From CAIWXH01 sp964555675 (GTDB lineage: Bacteria; Chloroflexota; Chloroflexia; Chloroflexales; Chloroflexaceae): DNA of 30,257 nt. The translations under genes were made by a program, and so were the position numbers. Under the pieces are notes generated by a model. That model saw only the letters and a list, made by a program, of their open reading frames with translations, was not told the origin of the DNA and searched no databases. How positions within the stretch are numbered: the first letter of the stretch is position 1; every line of letters begins with the position of its first letter. Where the stretch lies: assembly GCA_964555675.1 (NCBI GenBank), contig CAZKTU010000061.1, positions 1 through 30,257 on the forward strand. The letters are read 5' to 3'. This document shows, one piece after another, positions 22,323-30,015 of the stretch.

Positions 22323-23978
22323 ATGGCGAAGCCCGTCATCCTGACCGTCGACGACGACGCAAGCGTGCTGAGCGCCGTCGCGCGCGACTTGCGACGACGC
22401 TATGCCGAGCAGTACCGGATTGTGCGCGCCGACTCGGGCGCGGCCGCCCTCGAGGCCACCCGCGAGCTGCGCCAGCGCGGCGAGTCGGTCGCCCTCTTCC
22501 TCTCGGACCAGCGCATGCCCGAGATGAACGGCGTCGAATTCCTGGCCCAGGCCATGGTCATCTTTCCCGAGGCCCGCCGCGCCCTGCTCACGGCCTACGC
22601 CGACACCGACGCCGCGATCAAGGCGATCAACACCGCCTCGGTCCACTACTATCTGCTCAAACCCTGGGACCCGCCCGAAGAGCAGCTCTACCCGGTGATC
22701 GACGACCTGCTCGACGAGTGGCAGGCGGGCTATAGCCCGGTCTTCGAGGGCATCCGCGTGATCGGCCACCGCTGGTCGCCTGAGACCCATGCCCTCAAAG
22801 ACTTCCTGGCCCGCAACCACGTGCCCTATCTCTACCTCGACGTCGAGAGCGACCCTCTGGCCCGCGCGGCCCTCGAGCAGTACGGCGAGGGCGCGCATCT
22901 GCCGATGGTGCAGCTGGCCGACGGCCAGTGGCTTGCGGCCCCCTCGGTGGGCGAGCTGGCCGAGCGGGCCGGCCTGCGACGCCAGGCCGAGCGCACCCAC
23001 TACGACCTGGCGATCGTCGGCGGCGGCCCCGCCGGGCTGGCCGCCGCCGTCTATGGCGCCTCAGAGGGCCTGCGCACCGTGCTGATCGAGCGCGAGGCCC
23101 CGGGCGGCCAGGCCGGCACCAGCTCGCGCATCGAGAACTACCTGGGCTTCCCCTCGGGGCTCAGCGGGGGCGACCTGGCCCGCCGCGCCGTCGCCCAGGC
23201 CCGCCGCTTCGAGGTCGAGATCCTCTCGCCCGTCGAGGTGACCCGCATGCGCGTCGAGGACACCTACCGCATCCTGACCCTGTCTGATGGGAGCGAGATC
23301 AGCGCCTTCGCCGTGGTGGTGGCGGTCGGCCTGTCCTACCGCAAGCTCGGCGCGCCCGGCGCGGACGAACATACCGGCGCGGGGGTCTACTACGGCGCCT
23401 CGATCACCGAGGCGATCTCGTGCAAGGACCAGCCGGTGGTGGTGGTGGGCGCGGGCAACTCGGCGGGCCAGGCGGCGGTCTACCTGGCGGGCTACGCCTC
23501 GCGGGTGATCATCCTCGTGCGCGGCGACTCGCTCGAGGCCAAGATGTCGCAGTACCTGGTCGATCGGATCAGGCAGATTGAGAATATCGAGGTCTGCCTG
23601 AACAGCGAAGTGGCGGCGGTCCACGGCGGCGACCATGTCGAGGCGATCACCGTGCGCGGCCCCGCCGGCGAAGAGCGTCGCTCGGCCTCGGCCCTGTTCA
23701 TCTTCACCGGGGCCGTGCCCTGCACCGACTGGCTCGTCGACGTCGTGCAGCTCGACCGCCAGGGCTTCGTGCTCACCGGGCCCCAACTGCTCGAGGGCGG
23801 GCGCCGCCCCAGGGGCTGGGACACCGACCGCGACCCCTTCCTGCTGGAGAGCAGCATCCCGGGCGTCTTCGTGGTCGGCGACGTGCGGGCCGGCTCGGTC
23901 AAGCGCGTGGCCAGCGCCGTCGGCGAGGGCTCGATCGCGGTTCAGTTCGTCCACCAGCATCTCGCGCGCTTGAAGTGA
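22323..23978 (+). CDS. Response regulator / glutaredoxin-like / thioredoxin reductase-like fusion
   Basis: The 551-residue protein has three domains. Residues 1-125 are a receiver with D10, D11, phosphoacceptor D62 (LFLSDQRMPEMNG), T90 and K113. Residues about 143-218 resemble a glutaredoxin fold but have RWSPETH where CPxC would be. Residues 227-551 are a thioredoxin-reductase-like flavoprotein with FAD site GGGPAG (233-238), NADPH site VVVGAGNSAG and GVFVVGD (514-520). The usual CxxC is replaced by YYGASITEA near 357-364, so it cannot be a normal thioredoxin reductase. Probably a phosphorylation-controlled NAD(P)H-oxidising or redox-sensing flavoprotein. ATG 22323 is preferred to GTG 22308, though neither has a good binding site. 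It is followed after 74 bases by a cNMP-domain kinase, the likely partner. Confidence 0.92.
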   Translation: MAKPVILTVDDDASVLSAVARDLRRRYAEQYRIVRADSGAAALEATRELRQRGESVALFLSDQRMPEMNGVEFLAQAMVIFPEARRALLTAYADTDAAIKAINTASVHYYLLKPWDPPEEQLYPVIDDLLDEWQAGYSPVFEGIRVIGHRWSPETHALKDFLARNHVPYLYLDVESDPLARAALEQYGEGAHLPMVQLADGQWLAAPSVGELAERAGLRRQAERTHYDLAIVGGGPAGLAAAVYGASEGLRTVLIEREAPGGQAGTSSRIENYLGFPSGLSGGDLARRAVAQARRFEVEILSPVEVTRMRVEDTYRILTLSDGSEISAFAVVVAVGLSYRKLGAPGADEHTGAGVYYGASITEAISCKDQPVVVVGAGNSAGQAAVYLAGYASRVIILVRGDSLEAKMSQYLVDRIRQIENIEVCLNSEVAAVHGGDHVEAITVRGPAGEERRSASALFIFTGAVPCTDWLVDVVQLDRQGFVLTGPQLLEGGRRPRGWDTDRDPFLLESSIPGVFVVGDVRAGSVKRVASAVGEGSIAVQFVHQHLARLK

Positions 23979-23991
23979 TGCGCGCTGCCCG

Positions 23992-24032
23992 CGAGGGCGG
24001 TGTGGGGGGCTAGGTACTCCACACCTCCCTCG
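23992..24032 (+). repeat. Hairpin between the fusion gene and the kinase gene
   Basis: CGAGGG (23992-23997) plus GGTGTGG (23999-24005) pair with CCACACC (24019-24025) plus CCCTCG (24027-24032) with one internal mismatch, around a 13-base loop. There is no U-tract. It could act as an attenuator or RNA-stability element between two co-transcribed genes. Confidence 0.5.
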
Positions 24033-24052
24033 AGACAAAATAGGAGCACCCC

Positions 24053-25441
24053 ATGATCACCGCCCCCGAGCTGGCCCAGCTGCGGCTCTTCGAGGACCTG
24101 ACCGACGACGAGCTCGACTGGGTTCTGGCCAACAGCAGCGAGCAGCACCTCGCCAAAGGCGAGTTCTTCATGCGCGAGGGCGAGAAGGCCCACAGCTTCT
24201 ATGTGGTCCTCGAAGGCGAGCTGCAGATCATCCGCCTGATCGACGGGGTCGAGAAGGTCATGGGCACCACCCCGCGCGGCATCATGGGCGGCGAGATGTC
24301 GATCCTGAATAATGTGCCCTCGAATGTCACCTCGCGCGCCATCCTGCCGTCGCGCCTGCTCGTCTTCGGCGTGGCGGCCTTCCGCCAGATCTTCGCCGCC
24401 GTGCCGCCCTTCGGCACCAAGGTGCTACAGACGGCCACCGAGCGCATGCAAGGCTACGCCAGCATGCGCCAGCAGCACGAGAAGCTGGCCGCCCTCGGCA
24501 AGCTCTCGGCCGGGCTCGCCCACGAGCTGAACAACCCCGCCTCGGCCGCCCGCCGGGCCGCCGACTCGCTGCGCGAGGCCCTGCCGACCCTGCAGGCCCG
24601 CGCCCTGCGCCTCTGCAAGCTCGGCATGGGCGCGGACCAGATCGACCGTATGTCCGCCTACCAGGCCAGCCTGCTGGCCCGCCAGGCCCAGCTCCAGCCG
24701 CTCTCGAGCCTCGAGCGCTCGGACCGCGAAGACGAGCTCGGCGACTGGCTCTCCGGCTTCGATGTGCCCGGGGCCTACGACCTGGCCGCGCCTTTGGTGG
24801 CGGTCGGGGTGACGGGCGCCGAGCTCGAGGGCCTGGTGGCCGACCTCTCGCCCGCCGCCGCCGCCGAGGCCCTGGCCTGGCTCGCCGAGTCGGCCGGCGC
24901 CGACGGCCTGCTCGCCGAGATCGAGGTGAGCACGCGCCGCATCGCCGAGCTGGTCCAGGCGGTCAAGTCCTACTCGTACATGGACCAGGGGCCGGTGCAG
25001 GAGGTCGAGATCAACCGCGACCTGGCCAACACCCTGACCGTCCTCAACCACAAGCTGAAGGGCGTCGACGTGCGCCCCGAGTACGCCCCCGCCCTGCCGA
25101 AGCTGATGGGCCGCGGCGGTGAACTCAACCAGGTCTGGACCAACCTGATCGTCAACGCCGTCGAGGCCATGGGCGGCAAGGGCCTCCTGCGCGTGATCAC
25201 CCGCTGCGAGCACGACTTCATCATGGTCGAGGTCGCCGACAACGGCCCCGGCATCCCCCGCGAGGTGCAGCCGCGTATCTTCGAGCCCTTCTTCACCACC
25301 AAGGGCGTCGGCAAGGGCAGCGGCCTCGGCCTCGATATCAGCTACCGGATCATCAAGCAGCACAACGGCACGATCGAGGTCCAGTCGCAGCCCGGCAATA
25401 CCCGCTTTATCGTGCGCCTGCCACTGAGCGCGGCAAGTTGA
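24053..25441 (+). CDS. Cyclic-nucleotide-binding-domain histidine kinase
   Basis: The 462-residue soluble protein has an N-terminal cNMP-binding fold (about 8-125; FFMREGEKAHSFYVVLEGEL and MGGEMSILNN). A histidine kinase core follows with H157 in LSAGLAHELNNPASAARRAA, a helical insert of about 120 residues, N box NQVWTNLIVNAVEAMG (about 359-374), G1 VADNGPGI (394-401) and G2 KGSGLGLDIS (421-430). In the phosphate-binding cassette the position usually held by Arg is in PSNVTSRA, so binding of cAMP or cGMP is uncertain. AGGAG lies 7 bases before the ATG. No membrane segment, so it senses an internal signal. It probably phosphorylates the preceding fusion protein. The stop codon lies inside the -35 box of the tRNA promoter. 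Confidence 0.92.
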   Translation: MITAPELAQLRLFEDLTDDELDWVLANSSEQHLAKGEFFMREGEKAHSFYVVLEGELQIIRLIDGVEKVMGTTPRGIMGGEMSILNNVPSNVTSRAILPSRLLVFGVAAFRQIFAAVPPFGTKVLQTATERMQGYASMRQQHEKLAALGKLSAGLAHELNNPASAARRAADSLREALPTLQARALRLCKLGMGADQIDRMSAYQASLLARQAQLQPLSSLERSDREDELGDWLSGFDVPGAYDLAAPLVAVGVTGAELEGLVADLSPAAAAEALAWLAESAGADGLLAEIEVSTRRIAELVQAVKSYSYMDQGPVQEVEINRDLANTLTVLNHKLKGVDVRPEYAPALPKLMGRGGELNQVWTNLIVNAVEAMGGKGLLRVITRCEHDFIMVEVADNGPGIPREVQPRIFEPFFTTKGVGKGSGLGLDISYRIIKQHNGTIEVQSQPGNTRFIVRLPLSAAS

Positions 25442-25466
25442 CGCGGCAGGGCCGGCATGGTAAAAT
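25438..25466 (+). promoter_or_regulatory. Promoter TTGACG-17-TAAAAT for the tRNA
   Basis: TTGACG (25438-25443) and TAAAAT (25461-25466) are exactly 17 bases apart. Transcription would begin near 25473, four bases before the tRNA. The -35 box contains the TGA stop of the kinase gene (25439-25441). Confidence 0.8.
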
Positions 25467-25476
25467 CGGCCGGTCC

Positions 25477-25551
25477 GCCGGGGTAGCTCAGTGGTAGAGC
25501 AAACGGCTCATAATCGTTAGGTCGCGGGTTCGAATCCCGCCTCCGGCACCA
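25477..25551 (+). tRNA. tRNA with anticodon CAT (Met elongator or Ile2), CCA encoded
   Basis: A full cloverleaf is visible. The acceptor is GCCGGGG/CTCCGGC (one G-U pair), D arm GCTC-AGTGGTA-GAGC, anticodon arm AACGG-CTCATAA-TCGTT, variable loop AGGTC, T arm GCGGG-TTCGAAT-CCCGC, discriminator A and encoded CCA. The body is 72 bases. The paired G1-C72 and the absence of three G-C pairs in the anticodon stem exclude an initiator. CAT could be elongator Met or, after lysidine modification, Ile2; the CTCATAATCG and GGTCGC segments resemble E. coli Ile2 as much as Met. It lies directly upstream of tilS, whose product makes that modification. Confidence 0.95.
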
Positions 25552-25560
25552 CCTGTCGGT

Positions 25561-25588
25561 GACCAAGGACCAAAGACCATCGACCAAT
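25561..25588 (+). repeat. Heptanucleotide array GACCANN x4
   Basis: Four 7-base units (GACCAAG, GACCAAA, GACCATC, GACCAAT) begin 10 bases after the tRNA. A second array of the opposite orientation lies at 25691-25718. A run of seven T at 25631-25637 lies between them and may help end the tRNA transcript, though no good hairpin precedes it. Confidence 0.75.
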
Positions 25589-25690
25589 GCGCAGGCAACG
25601 GTTCTGGTCGGCGGCCCCTGGTCACTTCGCTTTTTTTGACCTCGCTCCCACTGACGAGAGCCCCTGCCGAGCCGCCCCTACGCTCAGCCT

Positions 25691-25718
25691 GGTCTTTCGT
25701 CTATCGTCTTTGGTCTCA
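25691..25718 (+). repeat. Heptanucleotide array (G/C)GTCTNN x4, inverted relative to the first
   Basis: Units GGTCTTT, CGTCTAT, CGTCTTT and GGTCTCA end 3 bases before the tilS ATG. Their reverse complements (AAAGACC, AAAGACG, ATAGACG) match the array at 25561 in motif and period; GACCAAAGAC there pairs exactly with GTCTTTGGTC here. The array occupies the place of the tilS binding site. Confidence 0.75.
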
Positions 25719-25721
25719 GGC

Positions 25722-27164
25722 ATGAGCGACCCCCTCAGCGAGCGTGTCGGCAGCTTCCTCATCTCGCGCAAGCTGCTGCGCCCCGACGCTCTGATCCTCG
25801 TCGCCGTCTCGGGCGGCCCCGACTCCCTCGCCCTGCTCCATCTACTCGACCGGCTGCGCCGCGCCGGCGGCCCGCAGCTCCACGTCGCCCACCTCGACCA
25901 TGGCGCCCGCAGCGCCTCGCGCGCCGAAGCCGCCGCCGTGGCCGACCTCGCTGGTGCGCTGGGTCTGCCTGCGACTGTGGCTCGCCGCGATGTCCCCGCC
26001 CTGGCCCGCAGCCGGCGCGAGGGCCTGCAGGCGGCCGCCCGGCGCGCCCGCTACGCCTTCCTGGCCGAGACTGCCCTGGCGGTTGGCGCAGACGCCGTCG
26101 CCACGGCCCACCAGGCCGACGACCAGGCCGAGACGGTCTTGCTCCACGCCCTGCGCGGCGCAGGGCTCGCCGGCCTGCGCGGCATGCGCCCCGAGGTGCC
26201 CTGGTCCGATTGGGCGGCGGGCGAGCAGCCCCCTTCTGCCAACCCCCTCGCCCCCCCGCTCCTGCGGCCGCTCCTCACCACGAGCCGCGCCGAGATCGAG
26301 GCCTACTGCCGCCAGCACGGGCTGGCCCCGACCCGCGATCCGAGCAACAGCGCCCTGCGCTTCGCCCGGGCCCGCGTGCGCCGGCTGCTGCCCGCCCTGG
26401 CCGCCGAGAACCCGCGCGTCGTGGCCGCCCTCGGGCGCACGGCCACCCTCAGCGCCGACGACTATGACTTCATCCAGGGCCAACTCGACGCCCTCTGGCC
26501 CGCCCTGGCCGTCGAGAGCCCCGACACGGTCAGCCTCAGGCGTGAGGTCTGGGAGGGGCTGCACCCCGCCCTGCAGCGCTACGCACTGCGCCGCGCGGCG
26601 GGGCGCCTGGGCCTGGCCGAGCTGAGCCTGCCCCAGGTCGAGGCCGCCCGCGCCGCCCGCCCCGGCTGTCGGCCCCTGGCCCTGGGGCGCGTCCTGCGCC
26701 TCGAGGTCGACGACGCGGGGCTGCGCCTGGTCCGCCCCGGGGCCCCTCGCCCCGCCGCGGGGCCACAGCTCGCCGCCGCCGAGCTGCCCCTCACCCCGGG
26801 GACCAACCCGCTGGGCGCAGGGTGGGTCTGCCTCGTGCAGAACGAAGCGCCCGCGACGCCGGGGCCATGGTGGGTGGCCCTCGACGCCGAGAGCCTCGAC
26901 GGCCCCCTGCTGCTGCGGCGCCGGCGGCCGGGCGACCGCTTCAGGCCCGCCGGAGGGCGGGGCAGCCGCAAGATCCAGGACTTCTTCGTCGACCGCAAGC
27001 TGCCGCGCGACCTGCGCGACGCCTGGCCGCTCCTGGCTACGCCGGGGGGCGTGGTCTGGGTGGTCGGGCTGCGGGCCGACGAGCGCTCTATCGCGGGGGC
27101 CGCGACTCGCAGTACAATCTGGGTAGGCGTACTTTGTGAAAAGGAACCGGGCAATGCATCATGA
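25722..27164 (+). CDS. tilS: tRNA(Ile)-lysidine synthase TilS
   Basis: The 480-residue protein adds lysine to C34 of tRNA-Ile(CAU), changing both codon reading and charging. The N-terminal PP-loop ATPase has SGGPDS (about 26-31), HLDHGARSAS (about 53-62) and ATAHQADDQAETVLLHALRG. The C-terminal domain has LLLRRRRPGDRFRP and KIQDFFVDRKLPRDLRD, typical of the tRNA-binding TilS_C region. The ATG at 25722 is chosen because earlier in-frame sequence is repeat-like; only a weak CAGG precedes it. The stop overlaps the start of hpt by 11 bases, indicating coupling. The order tilS-hpt-ftsH is conserved in many bacteria, including Bacillus. Confidence 0.95.
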   Translation: MSDPLSERVGSFLISRKLLRPDALILVAVSGGPDSLALLHLLDRLRRAGGPQLHVAHLDHGARSASRAEAAAVADLAGALGLPATVARRDVPALARSRREGLQAAARRARYAFLAETALAVGADAVATAHQADDQAETVLLHALRGAGLAGLRGMRPEVPWSDWAAGEQPPSANPLAPPLLRPLLTTSRAEIEAYCRQHGLAPTRDPSNSALRFARARVRRLLPALAAENPRVVAALGRTATLSADDYDFIQGQLDALWPALAVESPDTVSLRREVWEGLHPALQRYALRRAAGRLGLAELSLPQVEAARAARPGCRPLALGRVLRLEVDDAGLRLVRPGAPRPAAGPQLAAAELPLTPGTNPLGAGWVCLVQNEAPATPGPWWVALDAESLDGPLLLRRRRPGDRFRPAGGRGSRKIQDFFVDRKLPRDLRDAWPLLATPGGVVWVVGLRADERSIAGAATRSTIWVGVLCEKEPGNAS

Positions 27165-27732
27165 CATGGAGCGGGTGCTCATCCCCGCTGACGAGATCCA
27201 GCGGCGCGTCCGCGAGCTAGGGGCCCAGATCAGCGCCGACTACGCCGAGAGCGACGACCTGCTGCTGGTGGGCGTGCTGAAGGGCTGCGCGATGTTCATG
27301 GTCGACCTTGCCCGGGCGATCGAGCTGCCCCTCTCGCTCGACTTCATCGCCGTGGCCAGCTACGGGGTCAGCACCCAGTCGAGCGGCGTGGTGCGCCTGC
27401 TCAAGGACCTCGACATCGACATCGCCGGGCGCCACCTGATGATCGTCGAGGACATCATCGACAGCGGGCTCACCCTGGCCTACCTGCGCAGCCAGCTCCT
27501 GCGGCGCAACCCGGCCAGCCTGCGCATCTGCACCCTGCTGAATAAGCCCGAGCGCCGCACCGCCGACGTGCCCGTCGACTACCTCGGCTTCGACATCCCC
27601 AACGAGTTCGTGGTCGGCTACGGCCTCGACTACGCCGAGCGCTACCGCAATCTGCCCTACATCGGTGTGCTCAAGCCCGAGGTCTACTCGCGCACCCCCG
27701 AGGGCGGCGCCGGGCGCCCCGAGAACGACTGA
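27154..27732 (+). CDS. hpt: Hypoxanthine phosphoribosyltransferase
   Basis: The 192-residue purine salvage enzyme converts hypoxanthine or guanine plus PRPP to IMP or GMP. The PRPP-binding motif is VEDIIDSGLTL (about 100-110). The N-terminal GVLKGCAMFMVDLARAI (PPi loop) and the flexible loop region SYGVSTQSSG are intact, as is the C-terminal DYLGFDIPNEFVVGYGLDY with the purine-contacting segment. ATG 27154 is preferred to GTG 27136 since AAGGA lies about 8 bases upstream. It overlaps tilS by 11 bases, so translation is probably coupled. The separate promoter of ftsH lies in the gap after it. Confidence 0.97.
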   Translation: MHHDMERVLIPADEIQRRVRELGAQISADYAESDDLLLVGVLKGCAMFMVDLARAIELPLSLDFIAVASYGVSTQSSGVVRLLKDLDIDIAGRHLMIVEDIIDSGLTLAYLRSQLLRRNPASLRICTLLNKPERRTADVPVDYLGFDIPNEFVVGYGLDYAERYRNLPYIGVLKPEVYSRTPEGGAGRPEND

Positions 27733-27788
27733 GCACACAGCCTCGGGCCGCCCGCCGGCCGCCAACACCGCCGGTCAGACTGATTCAT

Positions 27789-27804
27789 GGTGATCCAGAT
27801 CACA
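27789..27804 (+). promoter_or_regulatory. CRP/FNR-like palindrome upstream of ftsH
   Basis: GGTGATCCAGATCACA matches the CRP pattern TGTGA-N6-TCACA at 9 of 10 defined positions; its core GTGATC-CA-GATCAC (27790-27803) is a perfect palindrome. A second half-site, TGTGATCTGG, follows at 27812-27821. The centre lies about 65 bases before the predicted ftsH transcript start, a position used by upstream-binding activators of this family. Confidence 0.5.
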
Positions 27805-27826
27805 AATATGGTGTGATCTGGTATCC

Positions 27827-27855
27827 TTGAAGTGCCGATACCCGTCTGGTATACT
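27827..27855 (+). promoter_or_regulatory. ftsH promoter TTGAAG-17-TATACT with extended -10
   Basis: TTGAAG (27827-27832), a 17-base spacer and TATACT (27850-27855), with TG one base upstream of the -10 box. A GGTATC/GATACC inverted repeat (27820-27825 and 27837-27842) flanks the -35 box, and TCTGGTAT occurs at 27817 and 27845. Further regulator sites are possible. Confidence 0.75.
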
Positions 27856-27861
27856 TGCCCT

Positions 27862-28050
27862 ACGGCGTCACGATGCGCGGCGTTGGAGGAGCATACTCCC
27901 GTAGCCTCCACACTGCACGGCCCCCGCAAACCCGCCCCACAGGCACCACTGCTTGGCATCGAGGCTCGCGGCCACCCGCCGCACCTTCGCCGTTTCGTCT
28001 CTCCTCTCGCCGTAAGAGGGGGCATCGCTCCTGGGAGGGTAGTTACACGC
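27862..28050 (+). other. ftsH 5' leader of about 190 bases
   Basis: The stretch from the predicted transcript start to the ftsH ATG has no credible gene. It contains a weak hairpin CTCCTCT/AGAGGGG (28001-28007 and 28015-28021, one G-U pair). GGGAGGGT lies about 11 bases before the ATG. An in-frame upstream extension of ftsH is open here but lacks a signal-anchor character and is not proposed as coding. Confidence 0.45.
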
Positions 28051-29994
28051 ATGGGCGACAATCGCTGGCTCAAGAACAGTTTTGTTTATCTCATCATCCT
28101 GGTCGCGGCCCTGGCTCTGTTCTTCCAGTACTTTGGGTCGGCCAACACCCAGAGTAACGAGAAGGGCATCGCCGAGGTAGTCGCCGACGCCCAGGCCGGC
28201 CGGATCAAGCAGATCGAGGCCCAGGCCGGCGACGAGCAGGTGATCGTCACCTACAACGACGGCACCGAGTTCCGCTCGCGCCTCGAGTCGACCGACAGCG
28301 TCATGTCGCTGCTCTCGCAGTACAATGTGCCGCTGACCAATAGCGACGGCCGGCAGCTGCTGAATGTCAAGGTGCTGCCCGCGCCCGCCTGGGGCGGTCT
28401 GCTCAGCATCTTCACCATCCTGCTGCCCACCCTGCTGCTGATCGGCTTCTTCGTCTTCTTCATGCGCCAGGCCCAGGGCTCGAACAACCAGGCCATGTCC
28501 TTCGGCAAGAGCCGGGCGCGCATGTTCGCCGGCGACAAGCCCACCGTCACCTTCGCCGACGTCGCCGGCCAGGAAGAGGCCAAGCAAGACCTGACCGAGA
28601 TCGTCGAGTTCCTGAAGTACCCCGACAAGTTCGCCGCCCTGGGCGCCCGCATCCCGCGCGGCGTGCTGATGGTGGGCCCGCCCGGAACCGGCAAGACCCT
28701 GCTCTCGCGCGCCGTCGCGGGCGAGGCCGGCGTGCCCTTCTTCAGCATCTCGGGCTCCGAGTTCGTCGAGATGTTCGTCGGCGTGGGCGCCTCGCGCGTG
28801 CGCGACCTGTTCGACCAGGCCAAGCGTAACGCGCCCTGTATCGTCTTCATCGACGAGATCGACGCCGTCGGCCGCCAGCGCGGCGCGGGCCTCGGCGGCT
28901 CCCACGACGAGCGCGAGCAGACCCTCAACCAGATCCTGGTCGAGATGGACGGCTTCGACACCAACACCAATGTGATCGTCGTCGCCGCCACCAACCGCCC
29001 CGACGTGCTCGACCCGGCCCTCATCCGCCCGGGCCGCTTCGACCGCCAGGTGGTGCTCGACGCCCCCGACGTGCGCGGCCGCATCGACATCCTCAAGGTC
29101 CACACCAAGGGCAAGCCCCTCTCCGAAGACGTGAACCTCGAGGTGATCGCCCGCCTGACCCCCGGCTTCTCGGGCGCCGACCTGATGAACGCGGTCAACG
29201 AGGCCGCCATCCTCGCCGCGCGCCGCTCGAAGAAGAAGATCGGCATGTCCGAGCTGCAGGACTCGATCGAGCGCGTCGCCCTCGGCGGCCCCGAGCGCCG
29301 CTCGCGCGTGATGACCGACCGCAAGAAGCTGGTCGTCGCCTACCACGAGTCGGGCCACGCCATCACCGGCGCGGCTATGCCCCGGGCCAATAAGCTCCAG
29401 AAGGTCACGATCATCCCGCGCGGCCGGGCGGGCGGCTACGCCCTCTTCCTGCCCGACGAGGATAACCTCGGCCTGCAGAGCCTGGCCTACTTCAAGGCCG
29501 ACATGGTGGTCGCGATGGGCGGTCGGGCCTCCGAAGAGATCGTCTTCGGCCCCGAGGAGATCACCACCGGCGCCTCGGCCGACCTGGTGAGCGTGACCCG
29601 CACGGCTCGCTCGATGGTCACCCGCTACGGCATGAGCAACAAGCTCGGCCCGATCGTCTTCGGCGAGAAGGAAGAGCTGATCTTCCTCGGCCGCGAGATC
29701 AGCGAGCAGCGCAACTACGGCGACGAAGTGGCCCGCCAGATCGACAGCGAGGTCCACCGCCTCGCCAGCGAGGCCTACGAGAACGCCTACCAGATCCTGA
29801 TCAACAACCGGGCCGTGCTCGACGATATGGCCAACGCCCTGCTCGAGTTTGAGACCGTCGAGGGCGAGCAGCTGGCCGAGCTGCTCAGCAGGGTCAAGCC
29901 CCTGACCATCGACATGACCCGCCAGAGCACCAACGGCAAGCACGCCGAGGGCAGCACCACCGCCGTCCTCCCGCCCCCGCCCCCGGCCGCGTAG
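28051..29994 (+). CDS. ftsH: ATP-dependent zinc metalloprotease FtsH
   Basis: A 647-residue, membrane-anchored hexameric protease that extracts and degrades membrane and short-lived cytosolic proteins. Two membrane helices (about 10-27 and 117-138) flank the external domain. The AAA domain has Walker A GPPGTGKT (209-216), pore loop MFVGVG (241-246), Walker B VFIDEID (265-271) and the second region of homology TNRPDVLDPALIRPGRFDRQ (314-333). The zinc site is HESGH (432-436), with the third acidic ligand further on in the GASADLVSVTRTA region. The length is normal for the family. The start at 28051 gives the standard short cytosolic N-terminus. Own promoter; third gene of the tilS-hpt-ftsH block. 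Confidence 0.98.
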   Translation: MGDNRWLKNSFVYLIILVAALALFFQYFGSANTQSNEKGIAEVVADAQAGRIKQIEAQAGDEQVIVTYNDGTEFRSRLESTDSVMSLLSQYNVPLTNSDGRQLLNVKVLPAPAWGGLLSIFTILLPTLLLIGFFVFFMRQAQGSNNQAMSFGKSRARMFAGDKPTVTFADVAGQEEAKQDLTEIVEFLKYPDKFAALGARIPRGVLMVGPPGTGKTLLSRAVAGEAGVPFFSISGSEFVEMFVGVGASRVRDLFDQAKRNAPCIVFIDEIDAVGRQRGAGLGGSHDEREQTLNQILVEMDGFDTNTNVIVVAATNRPDVLDPALIRPGRFDRQVVLDAPDVRGRIDILKVHTKGKPLSEDVNLEVIARLTPGFSGADLMNAVNEAAILAARRSKKKIGMSELQDSIERVALGGPERRSRVMTDRKKLVVAYHESGHAITGAAMPRANKLQKVTIIPRGRAGGYALFLPDEDNLGLQSLAYFKADMVVAMGGRASEEIVFGPEEITTGASADLVSVTRTARSMVTRYGMSNKLGPIVFGEKEELIFLGREISEQRNYGDEVARQIDSEVHRLASEAYENAYQILINNRAVLDDMANALLEFETVEGEQLAELLSRVKPLTIDMTRQSTNGKHAEGSTTAVLPPPPPAA

Positions 29995-30015
29995 TCACTG
30001 CCCCGTACAAACCAA

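Noticed and set aside
25561..25718. CRISPR array or phage attachment site next to the tRNA
   Set aside because: The repeats are only 7 bases and degenerate, without spacers. The tRNA 3' end is not duplicated in the window and no integrase is present.
27868..29943. 691-codon minus-strand frame opposite ftsH
   Set aside because: Antisense to a highly conserved gene; composition is that of a GC shadow.
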